A stretch of 64,000 nt of DNA from a virus. A model generated the notes under the pieces. It was not told the DNA's origin. It ran no database searches and saw only the letters and a list, made by a program, of their open reading frames with translations. Numbering within the stretch: the stretch's first letter is position 1; each line of letters opens with the position of its first letter. Both the position numbers and the translations under genes were made by a program. The stretch is taken from IMG/VR virus record IMGVR_UViG_3300013233_000235, positions 140,042 through 204,041 of that record, one strand, 5' to 3'. Shown here one piece after another: positions 34,943 to 43,558 of the stretch.

Positions 34943-36598
34943 TTATCCGAGTGCATAAACCGCACCGGCCTCGTTGCCATTTGTACCTTCACCGAAAGCG
35001 CCGACAGCGCCAACTGTACCATCGTTGCCGATAGCCCCGGAGAAGCCATAGTAGTCATAGCTACTGCTATTAGAAGCTGTTAGCTCAGACCCAGACTGTG
35101 CCCATGCGCCACTATCCTTAGTGAACACGTAGGCTGACCCACGGTAACTGGCGCTAGCATAGGACCCAATCAAGATTGTGCTGCCATCCCCACTTATATT
35201 AACGCTGCGTCCAAAGTTATCACCGGCGGCGATCTCACTCGGCACTATTCGGATAGCCGGGCCCCAAGTGTTAGTGGCCAAGTCTTGCTCAAAGATGTAC
35301 GCACCACCAGCATTGCTGCCATTGATGTCTTCCCCATAAGCCCCAACCACGGCAACTGAACCATCCGCTGAGATATCCACCGAGAACCCAAAGTAACCGT
35401 ATAGCTCGGGGTTAGGGGTGCTAAGCGTGGCCACCTCCGGCCAGTTGCTACCCTGGTTCTCGAAGATGGTGACCTCACCACCATCGCCAACTAAGGTGTC
35501 AGACAGATAGGATCCGGCTATGATGAAGTTCGTGTCACCCGATATGCTTACAGACGTGCCAAGATGATCACCAGTGGTATGGTTCCCAGGATTCAACTCC
35601 GTGCCGCTATCCCAATTGCCAACACCGCCTTCGAATACCCATACGTTGCCAGACGATGTACCATTAACATCATCAAGGTCGGCACCGATTACACAGAAGA
35701 TTCCGTCATCGCTCAGTCTGACATCGATGCCAAATTGATCACTATCGTTACCCGTACCGGCGAGCAGGTCCTGTTCGGCCCAGCCACCATTATCCTCGAA
35801 GATTATAACAGCACCATCATCATTACCACCGTCATCAAACAGGGGGGCACCTACTGCACAGATCGTACCATCGAAGTTGAGGGCCACACTGTAGCCAAAG
35901 TGGTCGACTGGGTTGGAGTTCTTAGGATCACTTTCCAGGATATCGTTCCACACCCATTTGCCGGCAACCGACTTGTAAATATCTACAGCCCCTTCATCCG
36001 TTTGGTTATTATCCCCTAGGTAGGAGCCCACGGCCATGGTGCTATTGTCACCCGAGATTGCGATGGAGTGCCCTGACCTATCCCCGCCAGCGGGGTTGGC
36101 TGGGTATACAATTTCGATCTCTTTTGATAACGCGGCAGCGACTGTCGTAAATGACGTGACAGCAGACCAAGCCGAGATGGGGGCTAGATTACTTTCGAAA
36201 CGCACACGGATGTAATATGCCAACCCTTGGGTGAGTACCACCCCGGCCTGTGCCATATCGTGGCTGTTAAGATCGGTCAACCCCACAGTGCTATACACCG
36301 TGGTCGCAAAGGTCGGGTCCAGACTTAGCTCATAGTAACTCAAGATGTGTGCGCCGTCGCCCACCATGGTGCCCGTTGTGACAATTGGCGCAACAACGAT
36401 TCCACTCGACCCATCTAAAGGGGAGGTGATGATAGGGGCCGCAATGGTGAATCCTACGGCCACAATGCCGTTACCACCCACGGTTGACCCATCTTGGATG
36501 TGCATGGGTCCGCGACCTTCCCGAATGGTTAGGCACCCGGTGGGGCCCACGTAAGTGGACTCCGAGGCTGCGGTCATGGTTTTTATTTGTACACGCAT
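34943..36598 (-). CDS. FG-GAP repeat tail fibre (tandem copy 2)
   Basis: 551 aa, same architecture: 'GCLTIREGRGPMHIQDGSTVGGNG' at the N-terminus, 'APIITSPLDGSSGIVVAPIV' at the Ig-like domain, and repeats such as 'IAISGDNSTMAVGSYLGDNNQTDEGAVDIY' and 'SVDISADGSVAVVGAYGEDINGSNAGGAYIF'. Asp-rich loops could bind calcium as in integrin-type propellers. Separated by 5 bases from copy 1. Confidence 0.8.
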   Translation of the reverse strand: MRVQIKTMTAASESTYVGPTGCLTIREGRGPMHIQDGSTVGGNGIVAVGFTIAAPIITSPLDGSSGIVVAPIVTTGTMVGDGAHILSYYELSLDPTFATTVYSTVGLTDLNSHDMAQAGVVLTQGLAYYIRVRFESNLAPISAWSAVTSFTTVAAALSKEIEIVYPANPAGGDRSGHSIAISGDNSTMAVGSYLGDNNQTDEGAVDIYKSVAGKWVWNDILESDPKNSNPVDHFGYSVALNFDGTICAVGAPLFDDGGNDDGAVIIFEDNGGWAEQDLLAGTGNDSDQFGIDVRLSDDGIFCVIGADLDDVNGTSSGNVWVFEGGVGNWDSGTELNPGNHTTGDHLGTSVSISGDTNFIIAGSYLSDTLVGDGGEVTIFENQGSNWPEVATLSTPNPELYGYFGFSVDISADGSVAVVGAYGEDINGSNAGGAYIFEQDLATNTWGPAIRIVPSEIAAGDNFGRSVNISGDGSTILIGSYASASYRGSAYVFTKDSGAWAQSGSELTASNSSSYDYYGFSGAIGNDGTVGAVGAFGEGTNGNEAGAVYALG

Positions 36599-36610
36599 AT
36601 GTTACCCCTA

Positions 36611-37306
36611 CTAAACTGAGGTTGATTGCAGGTTATCGTGCAAGGCCTTAGATATGTTCAGTGCCCGTAGATCTGGCTCCGTCATCCCGTCCAGTAACCG
36701 ATCAATGGAGGCTGCCGCATTAAACACCTTCCCACGATTAATGAGGATGGCTTTGTAAAGAGCCTGTGCAGCAGCCAAGGTATCAATGGTCAAATATCCA
36801 CGCTCGAACGATGGGATCGCCCCGGGTGCGTCATTGCCCACCGACGGCATGATCCCAGAGAATAAGGTAACCTCGCCGAAGCCTTCAGTGTATGCGTAGA
36901 CGACTCCGCTGACATCCGATACAGCTTGGCTGCCAGACTTAATAAGCAGACCATCATACATGAACCGTGCCTTCAATGTGTTGATCCGGGCCTGCTTCAG
37001 TTGCATACGTCTTTTTGCTAACAGTTCCATGACTGTCAAATCCCTAGCTGCTCGCACAACAGTGATTAGTGAGTCTTCAGCAATCCGATCAACTGTCACC
37101 AGTTTCTGCCAATCCTCGCAGGGTGGCGTGGTGGTGGTGATAGGGATGATCTTAAGCACATTCGCTAGTTGTAGCGCCCCGCTTAAGACCCGTGGTACCA
37201 GGTCAGCAGGTACCCCGTATTTACCGCACACTTCTTTAACTGCGTCCATGGTGTATTCCATTGGACCAGCTACCCGTAACGTACCTCTATAGATCTCGCA
37301 ATACAT
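36611..37306 (-). CDS. Hypothetical protein between fibre copies
   Basis: 231 aa; begins MYCEIYRG, like MYCTIMCS of the gene at 30986. Mostly helical with a Ser/Gly-rich C-terminal segment (PGAIPSFERGYLTIDTLAAAQALYKAIL). It interrupts the tandem fibres, so it could be a chaperone or accessory fibre, but there is no motif to support this. Confidence 0.6.
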   Translation of the reverse strand: MYCEIYRGTLRVAGPMEYTMDAVKEVCGKYGVPADLVPRVLSGALQLANVLKIIPITTTTPPCEDWQKLVTVDRIAEDSLITVVRAARDLTVMELLAKRRMQLKQARINTLKARFMYDGLLIKSGSQAVSDVSGVVYAYTEGFGEVTLFSGIMPSVGNDAPGAIPSFERGYLTIDTLAAAQALYKAILINRGKVFNAAASIDRLLDGMTEPDLRALNISKALHDNLQSTSV

Positions 37307-37315
37307 GTCTTATAC

Positions 37316-39001
37316 CTACCCTAAAATTAATGCGCTACCAGCGCTGGCTAACAATGTGCTATCAGATGGCGCGCCGGCTATGACGTAATCACCATCTTTG
37401 GAACACCCAATGCTGCTTCCAAGCAACCCTCCGGCACCCGTGGTGGAACTCACAATGGGTGGTAATGCCGTCCACGCCCCGCTGACCAATTTATAGATGG
37501 CTACGGCGCCGGTGCTTGCCCCTGACACGGCGTTAGTTACATAAGGGGTGCCTACAAACAATAACCCCACATCGTGGGCTACGGCCATTGCATACTGCCC
37601 ACCAGAGACATCCACAGCAGTAAGAGCCGCGATGGTTGCTGTCCACACACCCGGCGCCGATTCAGCGTAGATGTGAATGGTGCGCGTACCTGGCTCCGAT
37701 ACGAATAAGTGGCCCGAACCCTTATCGAACTCCACAGTGTCACCGTAAAAGGCGTCAAGTGTGGGGGTGGCCGAAAATAGTTCGGCTTCTGTCCACAGTG
37801 TTCCGCTCTTTGTGTACACGAATGCCCGGCCATAGATCGATGTCAACGCCCCCTGGTTGGTACCTACAGCGATAGCGGTGCCATCAAAGTTGATACTAAC
37901 CGAATTACCATACCGCTGATAAACAGTGGATGTGGTGGGGGTGAGTTCCGCCGACCATACCCACAGGCCTGTATTGTTTTTAACGTACACCAGTGCGGCA
38001 CCAACCAGGTTATAATCGATGCGCCCTAAGACCATGGTGTTACCATCGCCAGAGATATCGATAGACATACCAAGTAGGCCCGATGGGATCGCTGTTGGTG
38101 ATGTGATGGTCTGTTTAAGTACGAAGAATCCAGAACTGTCTGGGCTGTAAACGTATACCGCCCCAGCATTGGTAATCGTCGCACCGGTGGTGTCATCCAA
38201 GTATGGTGCGCTTACAATCAGATCTCCCGACGGGGTGAATGTAATCGCCGTGCCGTAATAGTCATACGCCACCGGGTTGGGGTCTGTAAGTTTCTGTGTC
38301 TCCACGTACTGCCCGTTTACCATGGCGCTGATGTATACAGACCCTGCATCAGCCAGACCGTTGGCATCTTCTCGACTTGCGCTAACGGCTAACCGTTGTT
38401 TATCCGGGGATATCGCTACGGCCGACCCAAGGCCATCCCCCGCTGCTATATCACTGCTCTTGAATACCTGTAACTCCAAGCTGGGTGTGGAGGCCGCGAC
38501 AGTGAAGCTTATCGGCGTAGACCATTCGCTGACACCACCAGTTTTAGAGGTGTGTTTTACACGGGCGTATATAACACCCACTGGTAGAGTTGCGCCAACT
38601 TCTAGCAGATTGATACTCGTTAGATTGACGCTATCTTCCCCTGAGAAGTACGTACTGGTTAAAAAGGTGCTATCTGTACTGATCTCCCAGATGGCCCCGG
38701 CTTGCGTGTCTGCGCTGCGATCCTCTTTAATGCCATTGAACTGACTGGTCATGAGCAATGGGCTAGGCAGGACGCCTGTAAGGCCGTTCAATGGGGATGT
38801 GATCACAGGGGTGGCCACCCCATTGATACCGAAGGACCCGAGTGGGTATCCACCGGGGGTGCTGCCATCACCGATACGTAGTCTCGGCAATGTGTCTCTC
38901 CAATCGATGAATAGTTCTCGATCAAGCTGGACGCTATTAAACATCAGATTGTCTTGGTAGCTTTTTAAAGGTACCGGTGTTGTAAGTAGTAATGTAGGCA
39001 T
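37316..39001 (-). CDS. FG-GAP repeat tail fibre (tandem copy 3)
   Basis: 561 aa: 'RELFIDWRDTLPRLRIGDGSTPGGYPLG' is the classic fibre N-terminal signature; 'TPVITSPLNGLTGVLPSPLLMTSQFNG' starts the Ig-like domain; repeats include 'AVAISPDKQRLAVSASREDANGLADAGSVYI' and 'SIGCSKDGDYVIAGAPSDSTLLASAGSALIL'. Homologous over its whole length to copies 1 and 2. Likely receptor-binding set. Confidence 0.8.
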   Translation of the reverse strand: MPTLLLTTPVPLKSYQDNLMFNSVQLDRELFIDWRDTLPRLRIGDGSTPGGYPLGSFGINGVATPVITSPLNGLTGVLPSPLLMTSQFNGIKEDRSADTQAGAIWEISTDSTFLTSTYFSGEDSVNLTSINLLEVGATLPVGVIYARVKHTSKTGGVSEWSTPISFTVAASTPSLELQVFKSSDIAAGDGLGSAVAISPDKQRLAVSASREDANGLADAGSVYISAMVNGQYVETQKLTDPNPVAYDYYGTAITFTPSGDLIVSAPYLDDTTGATITNAGAVYVYSPDSSGFFVLKQTITSPTAIPSGLLGMSIDISGDGNTMVLGRIDYNLVGAALVYVKNNTGLWVWSAELTPTTSTVYQRYGNSVSINFDGTAIAVGTNQGALTSIYGRAFVYTKSGTLWTEAELFSATPTLDAFYGDTVEFDKGSGHLFVSEPGTRTIHIYAESAPGVWTATIAALTAVDVSGGQYAMAVAHDVGLLFVGTPYVTNAVSGASTGAVAIYKLVSGAWTALPPIVSSTTGAGGLLGSSIGCSKDGDYVIAGAPSDSTLLASAGSALILG

Positions 39002-39006
39002 ATTCC

Positions 39007-39225
39007 CTAACCATCCTCTTTTTCAGGCACTCCAGTGAAGAAGGAGCTTTTATCGTCACCAACGCAGTAAGATACCAACGCAGATAACGCCGTATAGTTC
39101 ATAATAATAGCGTCTGTATTTTCGGCATTGGTCCTACTGCCGGATAATTCGCTATTCTCACGCATGTATTTACCAGCCATATTGTACCAGTTGGTAAAAT
39201 ACTCAATGTCTTTCTCAGTGCGCAT
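39007..39225 (-). CDS. Small hypothetical protein
   Basis: 72 aa; AAGGATGTATA before the ATG, overlapping the previous gene by 11 bases. Helical, acidic at the C-terminus (VPEKEDG). Probably a small tail or assembly factor by context. Confidence 0.55.
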   Translation of the reverse strand: MRTEKDIEYFTNWYNMAGKYMRENSELSGSRTNAENTDAIIMNYTALSALVSYCVGDDKSSFFTGVPEKEDG

Positions 39226-39436
39226 TATACATCCTTTCTAATTTGGCATAGTAGGCTTGTAAGTACTGAGTGTTCTTAGAGAACCACCTCATCACCTCGG
39301 GGTCATTTATCTCCGCCACCGACAATGCTGCTGACTCCATCTTCAATATGTCCAACACCCGCAGTATCTCACCATAGATGTCTGGCTTTTTTGTGAGGGT
39401 GGACAAGTTGGCAAACATTATATCTTCTCTAGCCAT
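39215..39436 (-). CDS. Small hypothetical helical protein
   Basis: 73 aa; AAGGAG seven bases upstream of the ATG. 'YGEILRVLDILKMESAALSVAEINDPEVMRWFSKNTQYLQAYYAKLERMY' is a continuous helical pair. Follows the terminator hairpins at 39470-39554. Confidence 0.55.
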   Translation of the reverse strand: MAREDIMFANLSTLTKKPDIYGEILRVLDILKMESAALSVAEINDPEVMRWFSKNTQYLQAYYAKLERMYNAH

Positions 39437-39469
39437 ATCGGGCTCCTTACCTGTAACGCATATAAAACA

Positions 39470-39554
39470 CGAGGTGGGGAAACCCCACCTCGCGCCCTAG
39501 AATGGCCACTATGGGCTCTTCCCTTTCTAATAACCACGTTACCAAAATAACGTG
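39470..39554 (-). terminator. Two hairpins between fibre genes
   Basis: CCACGTTA / TAACGTGG (39533-39554) lies directly downstream of the fibre gene ending at 39573. CGAGGTGGGG / CCCCACCTCG with an AAA loop (39470-39492) follows. Neither has a long T run on the minus strand; they may be processing or partial termination sites. Confidence 0.6.
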
Positions 39555-39572
39555 GGTGTAACTAGCGGAACC

Positions 39573-40592
39573 TTATACCAAGGCATCCATTTCCTGCACA
39601 GACAGGCGAACCTGTGCTGCTTGGAACATGCTCATGCTGAAGGACTTGGTCACTGAATCCAGAGAGGTTAACACCTGGGTGTTAATCCACTTGCTGGTAG
39701 CAGGATCAAGCATCATTGCATTCACATTCAAGAAGTCACCAGAAAGACCATGGATCTCACTGTGGACCGCTTTAGCAGTAATGGAATCGTAGGTGTAAAC
39801 CTTACCATTGATTTTACCCATCAGTGCTGCGGCACCGGCACCGGCTTCGCTTTTCAGCTCGTTGATGGCGGCGGTCAGACTGGAGTGATCAGTTGTGGTA
39901 AGAGTGGTGATGTCACCGGTTACGATACCCTGTGCTGTCTCGTAATCAGTCAATGCTTTGTTAGCATCGACGATTGCTTGATCAACGGTCTGGCGGTAAG
40001 AGGCTAAGTCGCTAGCAGCGCCTTCTGCAACACCGGCCACTTCATTGATAGCACCAACCAGGTCGCTTTTATATGAAGTGGTAAGGTTAGCAACATCGCC
40101 CATATCAGCAACGATGTTGTTGATGGCAGCCTGCACTTCACCAAGAGTATCCATCGCAGCGGTAGCACCACTAACAACAGATTCTTTCATGGTTGCGATT
40201 TTGCTATCCATCAACTGGGTAAGCGTATCCGCGATGTTTTGATCAGCATTGATTGCATTTGAAATCTCAATCAAGGTGTTCAACGCATCAGGTGCGCCAC
40301 CGATCAAAGCTTGGATCTCACTACGGAATGAACCAGCGACGGTCGCATCACCATTGACTTGGTCAACAACCAATTTCAGCGCAGCCAATTCGGATACCGT
40401 GGCGAAGGTCTGTACGACAATGGCACCATTGACATCCAAAGAACTCAAACGCATGACTTTATCAGTGGTATTGTACCAGATACGACCAGCAACAATCGGA
40501 GATGGATCAACTGACAACTGCTCAGCATTCAGATCTTCGATCGCAGAACCTGGTACCAGGCTGATTCCATTAAACTGTTGATACTTTGACAT
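39573..40592 (-). CDS. Tail fibre protein
   Basis: 339 aa: N-terminal 'QFNGISLVPGSAIEDLNAEQLSVDPSPIVAGRIWYNTTDKVMRL' is a common fibre/structural opening. It is followed by long trimeric coiled-coil-like stretches (LTTSYKSDLVGAINEVAG; LTTTDHSSLTAAINELKS) and a small C-terminal domain. The 'AINE' heptad signature is typical of phage fibre shafts. Probably a short fibre or a connector. Confidence 0.75.
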   Translation of the reverse strand: MSKYQQFNGISLVPGSAIEDLNAEQLSVDPSPIVAGRIWYNTTDKVMRLSSLDVNGAIVVQTFATVSELAALKLVVDQVNGDATVAGSFRSEIQALIGGAPDALNTLIEISNAINADQNIADTLTQLMDSKIATMKESVVSGATAAMDTLGEVQAAINNIVADMGDVANLTTSYKSDLVGAINEVAGVAEGAASDLASYRQTVDQAIVDANKALTDYETAQGIVTGDITTLTTTDHSSLTAAINELKSEAGAGAAALMGKINGKVYTYDSITAKAVHSEIHGLSGDFLNVNAMMLDPATSKWINTQVLTSLDSVTKSFSMSMFQAAQVRLSVQEMDALV

Positions 40593-40658
40593 AGGTAAAT
40601 CCTTAAAAGGTATGATTAAGGTCCCATTCCCATTCCCTGCCCGTCACATGCATTCGCA

Positions 40659-40910
40659 CTAACGGGGCTTTTTACCCAGAGCTCTGTCGCGGTATCTACG
40701 TAAAGTCAGAAGAACGCGATCAGTAGACAAACAACACGAGTTTGTGTGCCTTGTATACCACTCATCTTCAGGAACACTACTCTTGTAGACATAGCAATTC
40801 GTATCCAAATCGTAGCGTAACAGCTCGTTACTAGGGTCAGCCCCTATGAAAGCCGCAAAGTGCATGTTCTTTGACGGTACAGAGATTTCGTACGGTTTTT
40901 CCTTGCTCAT
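40659..40910 (-). CDS. Small hypothetical protein
   Basis: 83 aa (MSKEKPYEISVPSKNMHFAAF); basic C-terminus (LRRYRDRALGKKPR), two adjacent cysteines. Sits alone between fibre genes with spacers on both sides. Unknown. Confidence 0.6.
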   Translation of the reverse strand: MSKEKPYEISVPSKNMHFAAFIGADPSNELLRYDLDTNCYVYKSSVPEDEWYTRHTNSCCLSTDRVLLTLRRYRDRALGKKPR

Positions 40911-40950
40911 TTTAAACTCCGCATATCATTAAAAATAATGCACCACAGTA

Positions 40951-43557
40951 TTAGACTTTTCCAAGGTCAATGGTGTCATTCACAGTGAGCACATCTGCGA
41001 CCTTGATGGCCCCTATATTAACCAATGCGTCGATGGCCGCTTGTACCGATACTGGTACCGCCGTATCAAGCTGGCCAGCAATTAGCAAAGGCGCCTGGTT
41101 AGCCACCTCGCTGTTTACTAATGCTGGTACTTGGCTGGTCACCTCGGCTGGTAACTTAGCAGAAACCTCAGTGGGTAGTCCTGCCGCAACAGCGGTGGTT
41201 ACAGCACCGGGCAGTTTGGAATCCACATCCGTGGTTACAGCGCCGGGGACAACGGCATTGACAGCGGTTGTTATCAGAGCCGGAGCTTGGTTAGCCACCT
41301 CGGCTGGTAGTTTAGCAGCAACCTCGGTGCCCACAGATGTGCCAATCTGGCCAGTCACCTCGGCTGGCAGTTTAGCAGCAACTTCTGTGGTTACAGCGCC
41401 TGGTACTGCCGTATTTACAGCGGTTGTTATCAGGGCTGGTGCCTGTTTAGTCACTTCGGCTGGTAACTTAAGACCAACTTCCGTTGCCACCAGTGGTGTG
41501 GCTTGGTTAGCCACCTCGGCTGGTAACACATTACCCACTTCTGTTGCAACGGAGGTGCCAATCTGCGTACCAACTTCCGCCGGTAGTTTAGCAGCAACTT
41601 CTGTGGTTAATGCTGCTGGTAACTGGGTACCAACTTCCGCCGGTAGTTTAGCAGCAACTTCTGTGGTTACGGCGCCTGGTACCGCCGTATTTACAGCGGT
41701 TGTTATCAGAGCCGGAGCTTGGTTAGCCACCTCGGCTGGTAGTTTAGCAGCAACTTCCGTTGCTACCAAGGGTGTGGCTTGGTTAGCCACCTCGGCTGGT
41801 AACACATTACCCACCTCTGTTGCAACGGAGGTGCCAATCTGGCCAGTCACCTCGGCTGGCAGTTTAGCAGCAACTTCTGTGGTTAATGCTGCTGGTAACT
41901 GGGTACCAACTTCCGCCGGTAACTTAGCAGCAACTTCTGCGGTTACAGCGGTGGGTAGCTGCTTAGTAACCTCAGTACCAACGACTGTGCTAAGTTGTAG
42001 CGCCACGGTGTCGGTGATAATGGGGGTCGCCAGCGTGGCGATCTCAGTGGCTAGGTTAGCCGATAACTGTTTGGTTACCTCGGCCGACACACTGGTTGGC
42101 AACGCCGCTGCTAGGGCTGTGGTAATCTCTGTAGGTAATTTGGTACCTAGCTGGTTGGCGATATCCACGGTGATCTGGTCCGTCAACTGTGTTGTTACCT
42201 CCGCCGTAACAGCGGCCGGTAACAGCTTGCCAATCTCCACAGTGATGCTATTACCGATTTGTGCACCCACCTCAATCGCAACCAGATTAGGGAGGTTTGC
42301 CACCATATACACTGCCACCTCATTAGCGAGGTTTGTACCTAAGGTGTTGGTTATGATGGTGGTGAGATTACCCAGGTCGGTGGCCTGCTGTGCCGTGATG
42401 TTCTGGATGTGCGCCGGTAAGGCTAGTTGTACACCCAGTGTGTCAATAGCCGCCCCTACTGCATTCGCAACCACGGTTGGCAAGGTGTCTGCCACAAACG
42501 CCGTCAATGCGGTACTAACACCGGCATTAACACTATCCGGTATAGTGACGCTCTTTATAGAGTTCATGGATGTGGTGACAGCTGCCGCCACGTTATCCGC
42601 TATAACCGTGGACTGATTAACCAGGTCTGTAACAAGTTGCTGACTTATATCGCTAAAGTAAGCTGGCGGGGAGTATGGTGCTGGTAGCTTCCCAACCTCT
42701 GTGTTAACTGTGGCCTGGATCTGGCCTGGAATATCTTCAATCGTGAGTTTTCTTCCGACCTCCGCTGTGACAGCATCTGCCAATGTTGCACTACCCAGTT
42801 GCTTGGTAACCTCCGCTGATACCCCAGCCGGAAGTGTGTTGGCTAGCAAGGGGTCCCACAACGTTGTTAATGCCGCCGACACCTTACCGGGAATGTCTTG
42901 GGCAGTTAGTGCACCAACCAGCTGCGTGGCTATCTTACCGGGGATGTCTTGGGCTGTAAGGCTAGTTAGTACCTGTGCGGCCACAGCCTCACCAAGCCTG
43001 TTATTGAGGCCCAGTGTGATACCATCCGTGACTGCTTGTGCGATGGTGCCCGGCAGGTTCAGTGTGGTTATCTGGGACGTAACCTCTGTACCGATCTGTA
43101 AAGGCACGTTCATGGCGGTGAAGGCGGTGGTTATCTGGTTGCTGACCTCTGTGGGTATGGTTGTACTCTTTAACAGAGTTACCGCGGTATCAAGCAACAG
43201 CTTGCTGGTAGTGTCAACCACTGTGCGTAACGCCTTAAGATCGGTGACGTCCGCAGCTGTCATCAACTGAATATGCGATGGCAGTATTGTGGTTAGATCG
43301 ATGTTACCAACTGCGGTGGCAGCGGCAGCATCCACGGTGCTGTTAATACCATTTACAGCGGCAACCACATCGGCCGATAGCAACCCCAGATCAATCCACG
43401 GGGAGTTTGCAATACCTGGGCTAAACCATAGTGAGCCATCCACGGTGATAAGGGCTGGCATTGATATAACAGTCGGTGTTGGCGGCACGGCCGCGTATAC
43501 CGGTAGTACGAAGTCTGACTTAAACTCCAACCGGCTTAGTACTTGAATGCTTGGCAT
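40951..43557 (-). CDS. Long repetitive tail fibre (868 aa)
   Basis: 868 aa. After an N-terminal ~100 residues ('ALITVDGSLWFSPGIANSPWIDLG'), almost the whole protein is Ala/Val/Thr-rich. It is built from degenerate 'T-E-V-A-A-K-L-P-A-E-V' units, strongest at ~540-830, which look like short helices separated by Pro. This implies a long, flexible or rod-like shaft. The complementary strand is also open for 548 codons, a by-product of the repeat composition. Confidence 0.8.
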   Translation of the reverse strand: MPSIQVLSRLEFKSDFVLPVYAAVPPTPTVISMPALITVDGSLWFSPGIANSPWIDLGLLSADVVAAVNGINSTVDAAAATAVGNIDLTTILPSHIQLMTAADVTDLKALRTVVDTTSKLLLDTAVTLLKSTTIPTEVSNQITTAFTAMNVPLQIGTEVTSQITTLNLPGTIAQAVTDGITLGLNNRLGEAVAAQVLTSLTAQDIPGKIATQLVGALTAQDIPGKVSAALTTLWDPLLANTLPAGVSAEVTKQLGSATLADAVTAEVGRKLTIEDIPGQIQATVNTEVGKLPAPYSPPAYFSDISQQLVTDLVNQSTVIADNVAAAVTTSMNSIKSVTIPDSVNAGVSTALTAFVADTLPTVVANAVGAAIDTLGVQLALPAHIQNITAQQATDLGNLTTIITNTLGTNLANEVAVYMVANLPNLVAIEVGAQIGNSITVEIGKLLPAAVTAEVTTQLTDQITVDIANQLGTKLPTEITTALAAALPTSVSAEVTKQLSANLATEIATLATPIITDTVALQLSTVVGTEVTKQLPTAVTAEVAAKLPAEVGTQLPAALTTEVAAKLPAEVTGQIGTSVATEVGNVLPAEVANQATPLVATEVAAKLPAEVANQAPALITTAVNTAVPGAVTTEVAAKLPAEVGTQLPAALTTEVAAKLPAEVGTQIGTSVATEVGNVLPAEVANQATPLVATEVGLKLPAEVTKQAPALITTAVNTAVPGAVTTEVAAKLPAEVTGQIGTSVGTEVAAKLPAEVANQAPALITTAVNAVVPGAVTTDVDSKLPGAVTTAVAAGLPTEVSAKLPAEVTSQVPALVNSEVANQAPLLIAGQLDTAVPVSVQAAIDALVNIGAIKVADVLTVNDTIDLGKV
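41130..41960 (-). repeat. Degenerate repeats encoding KLPAEV units
   Basis: Direct repeats around AAATGACTTCGGC-like cores ('cggctggtaacttagcagcaa' variants) encode the AAKLPAEV(T/G)(x) units of the long fibre. Some 100-bp stretches are duplicated almost exactly (for example 41290-41400 and 41700-41760), pointing to recombination-driven expansion. Confidence 0.8.
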
Positions 43558-43558
43558 G

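Noticed and set aside
40970-42616. 548-codon open frame on the plus strand, opposite the long repetitive fibre
   Set aside because: Its reading mirrors the repeat composition of the minus-strand gene (runs of A-T-S-V), has no ribosome site and lies wholly inside a well-supported gene with good starts and neighbours.
40951-43557. Repeat-rich fibre as a diversity-generating retroelement target
   Set aside because: No reverse transcriptase, no template repeat and no adenine-biased variation was seen.
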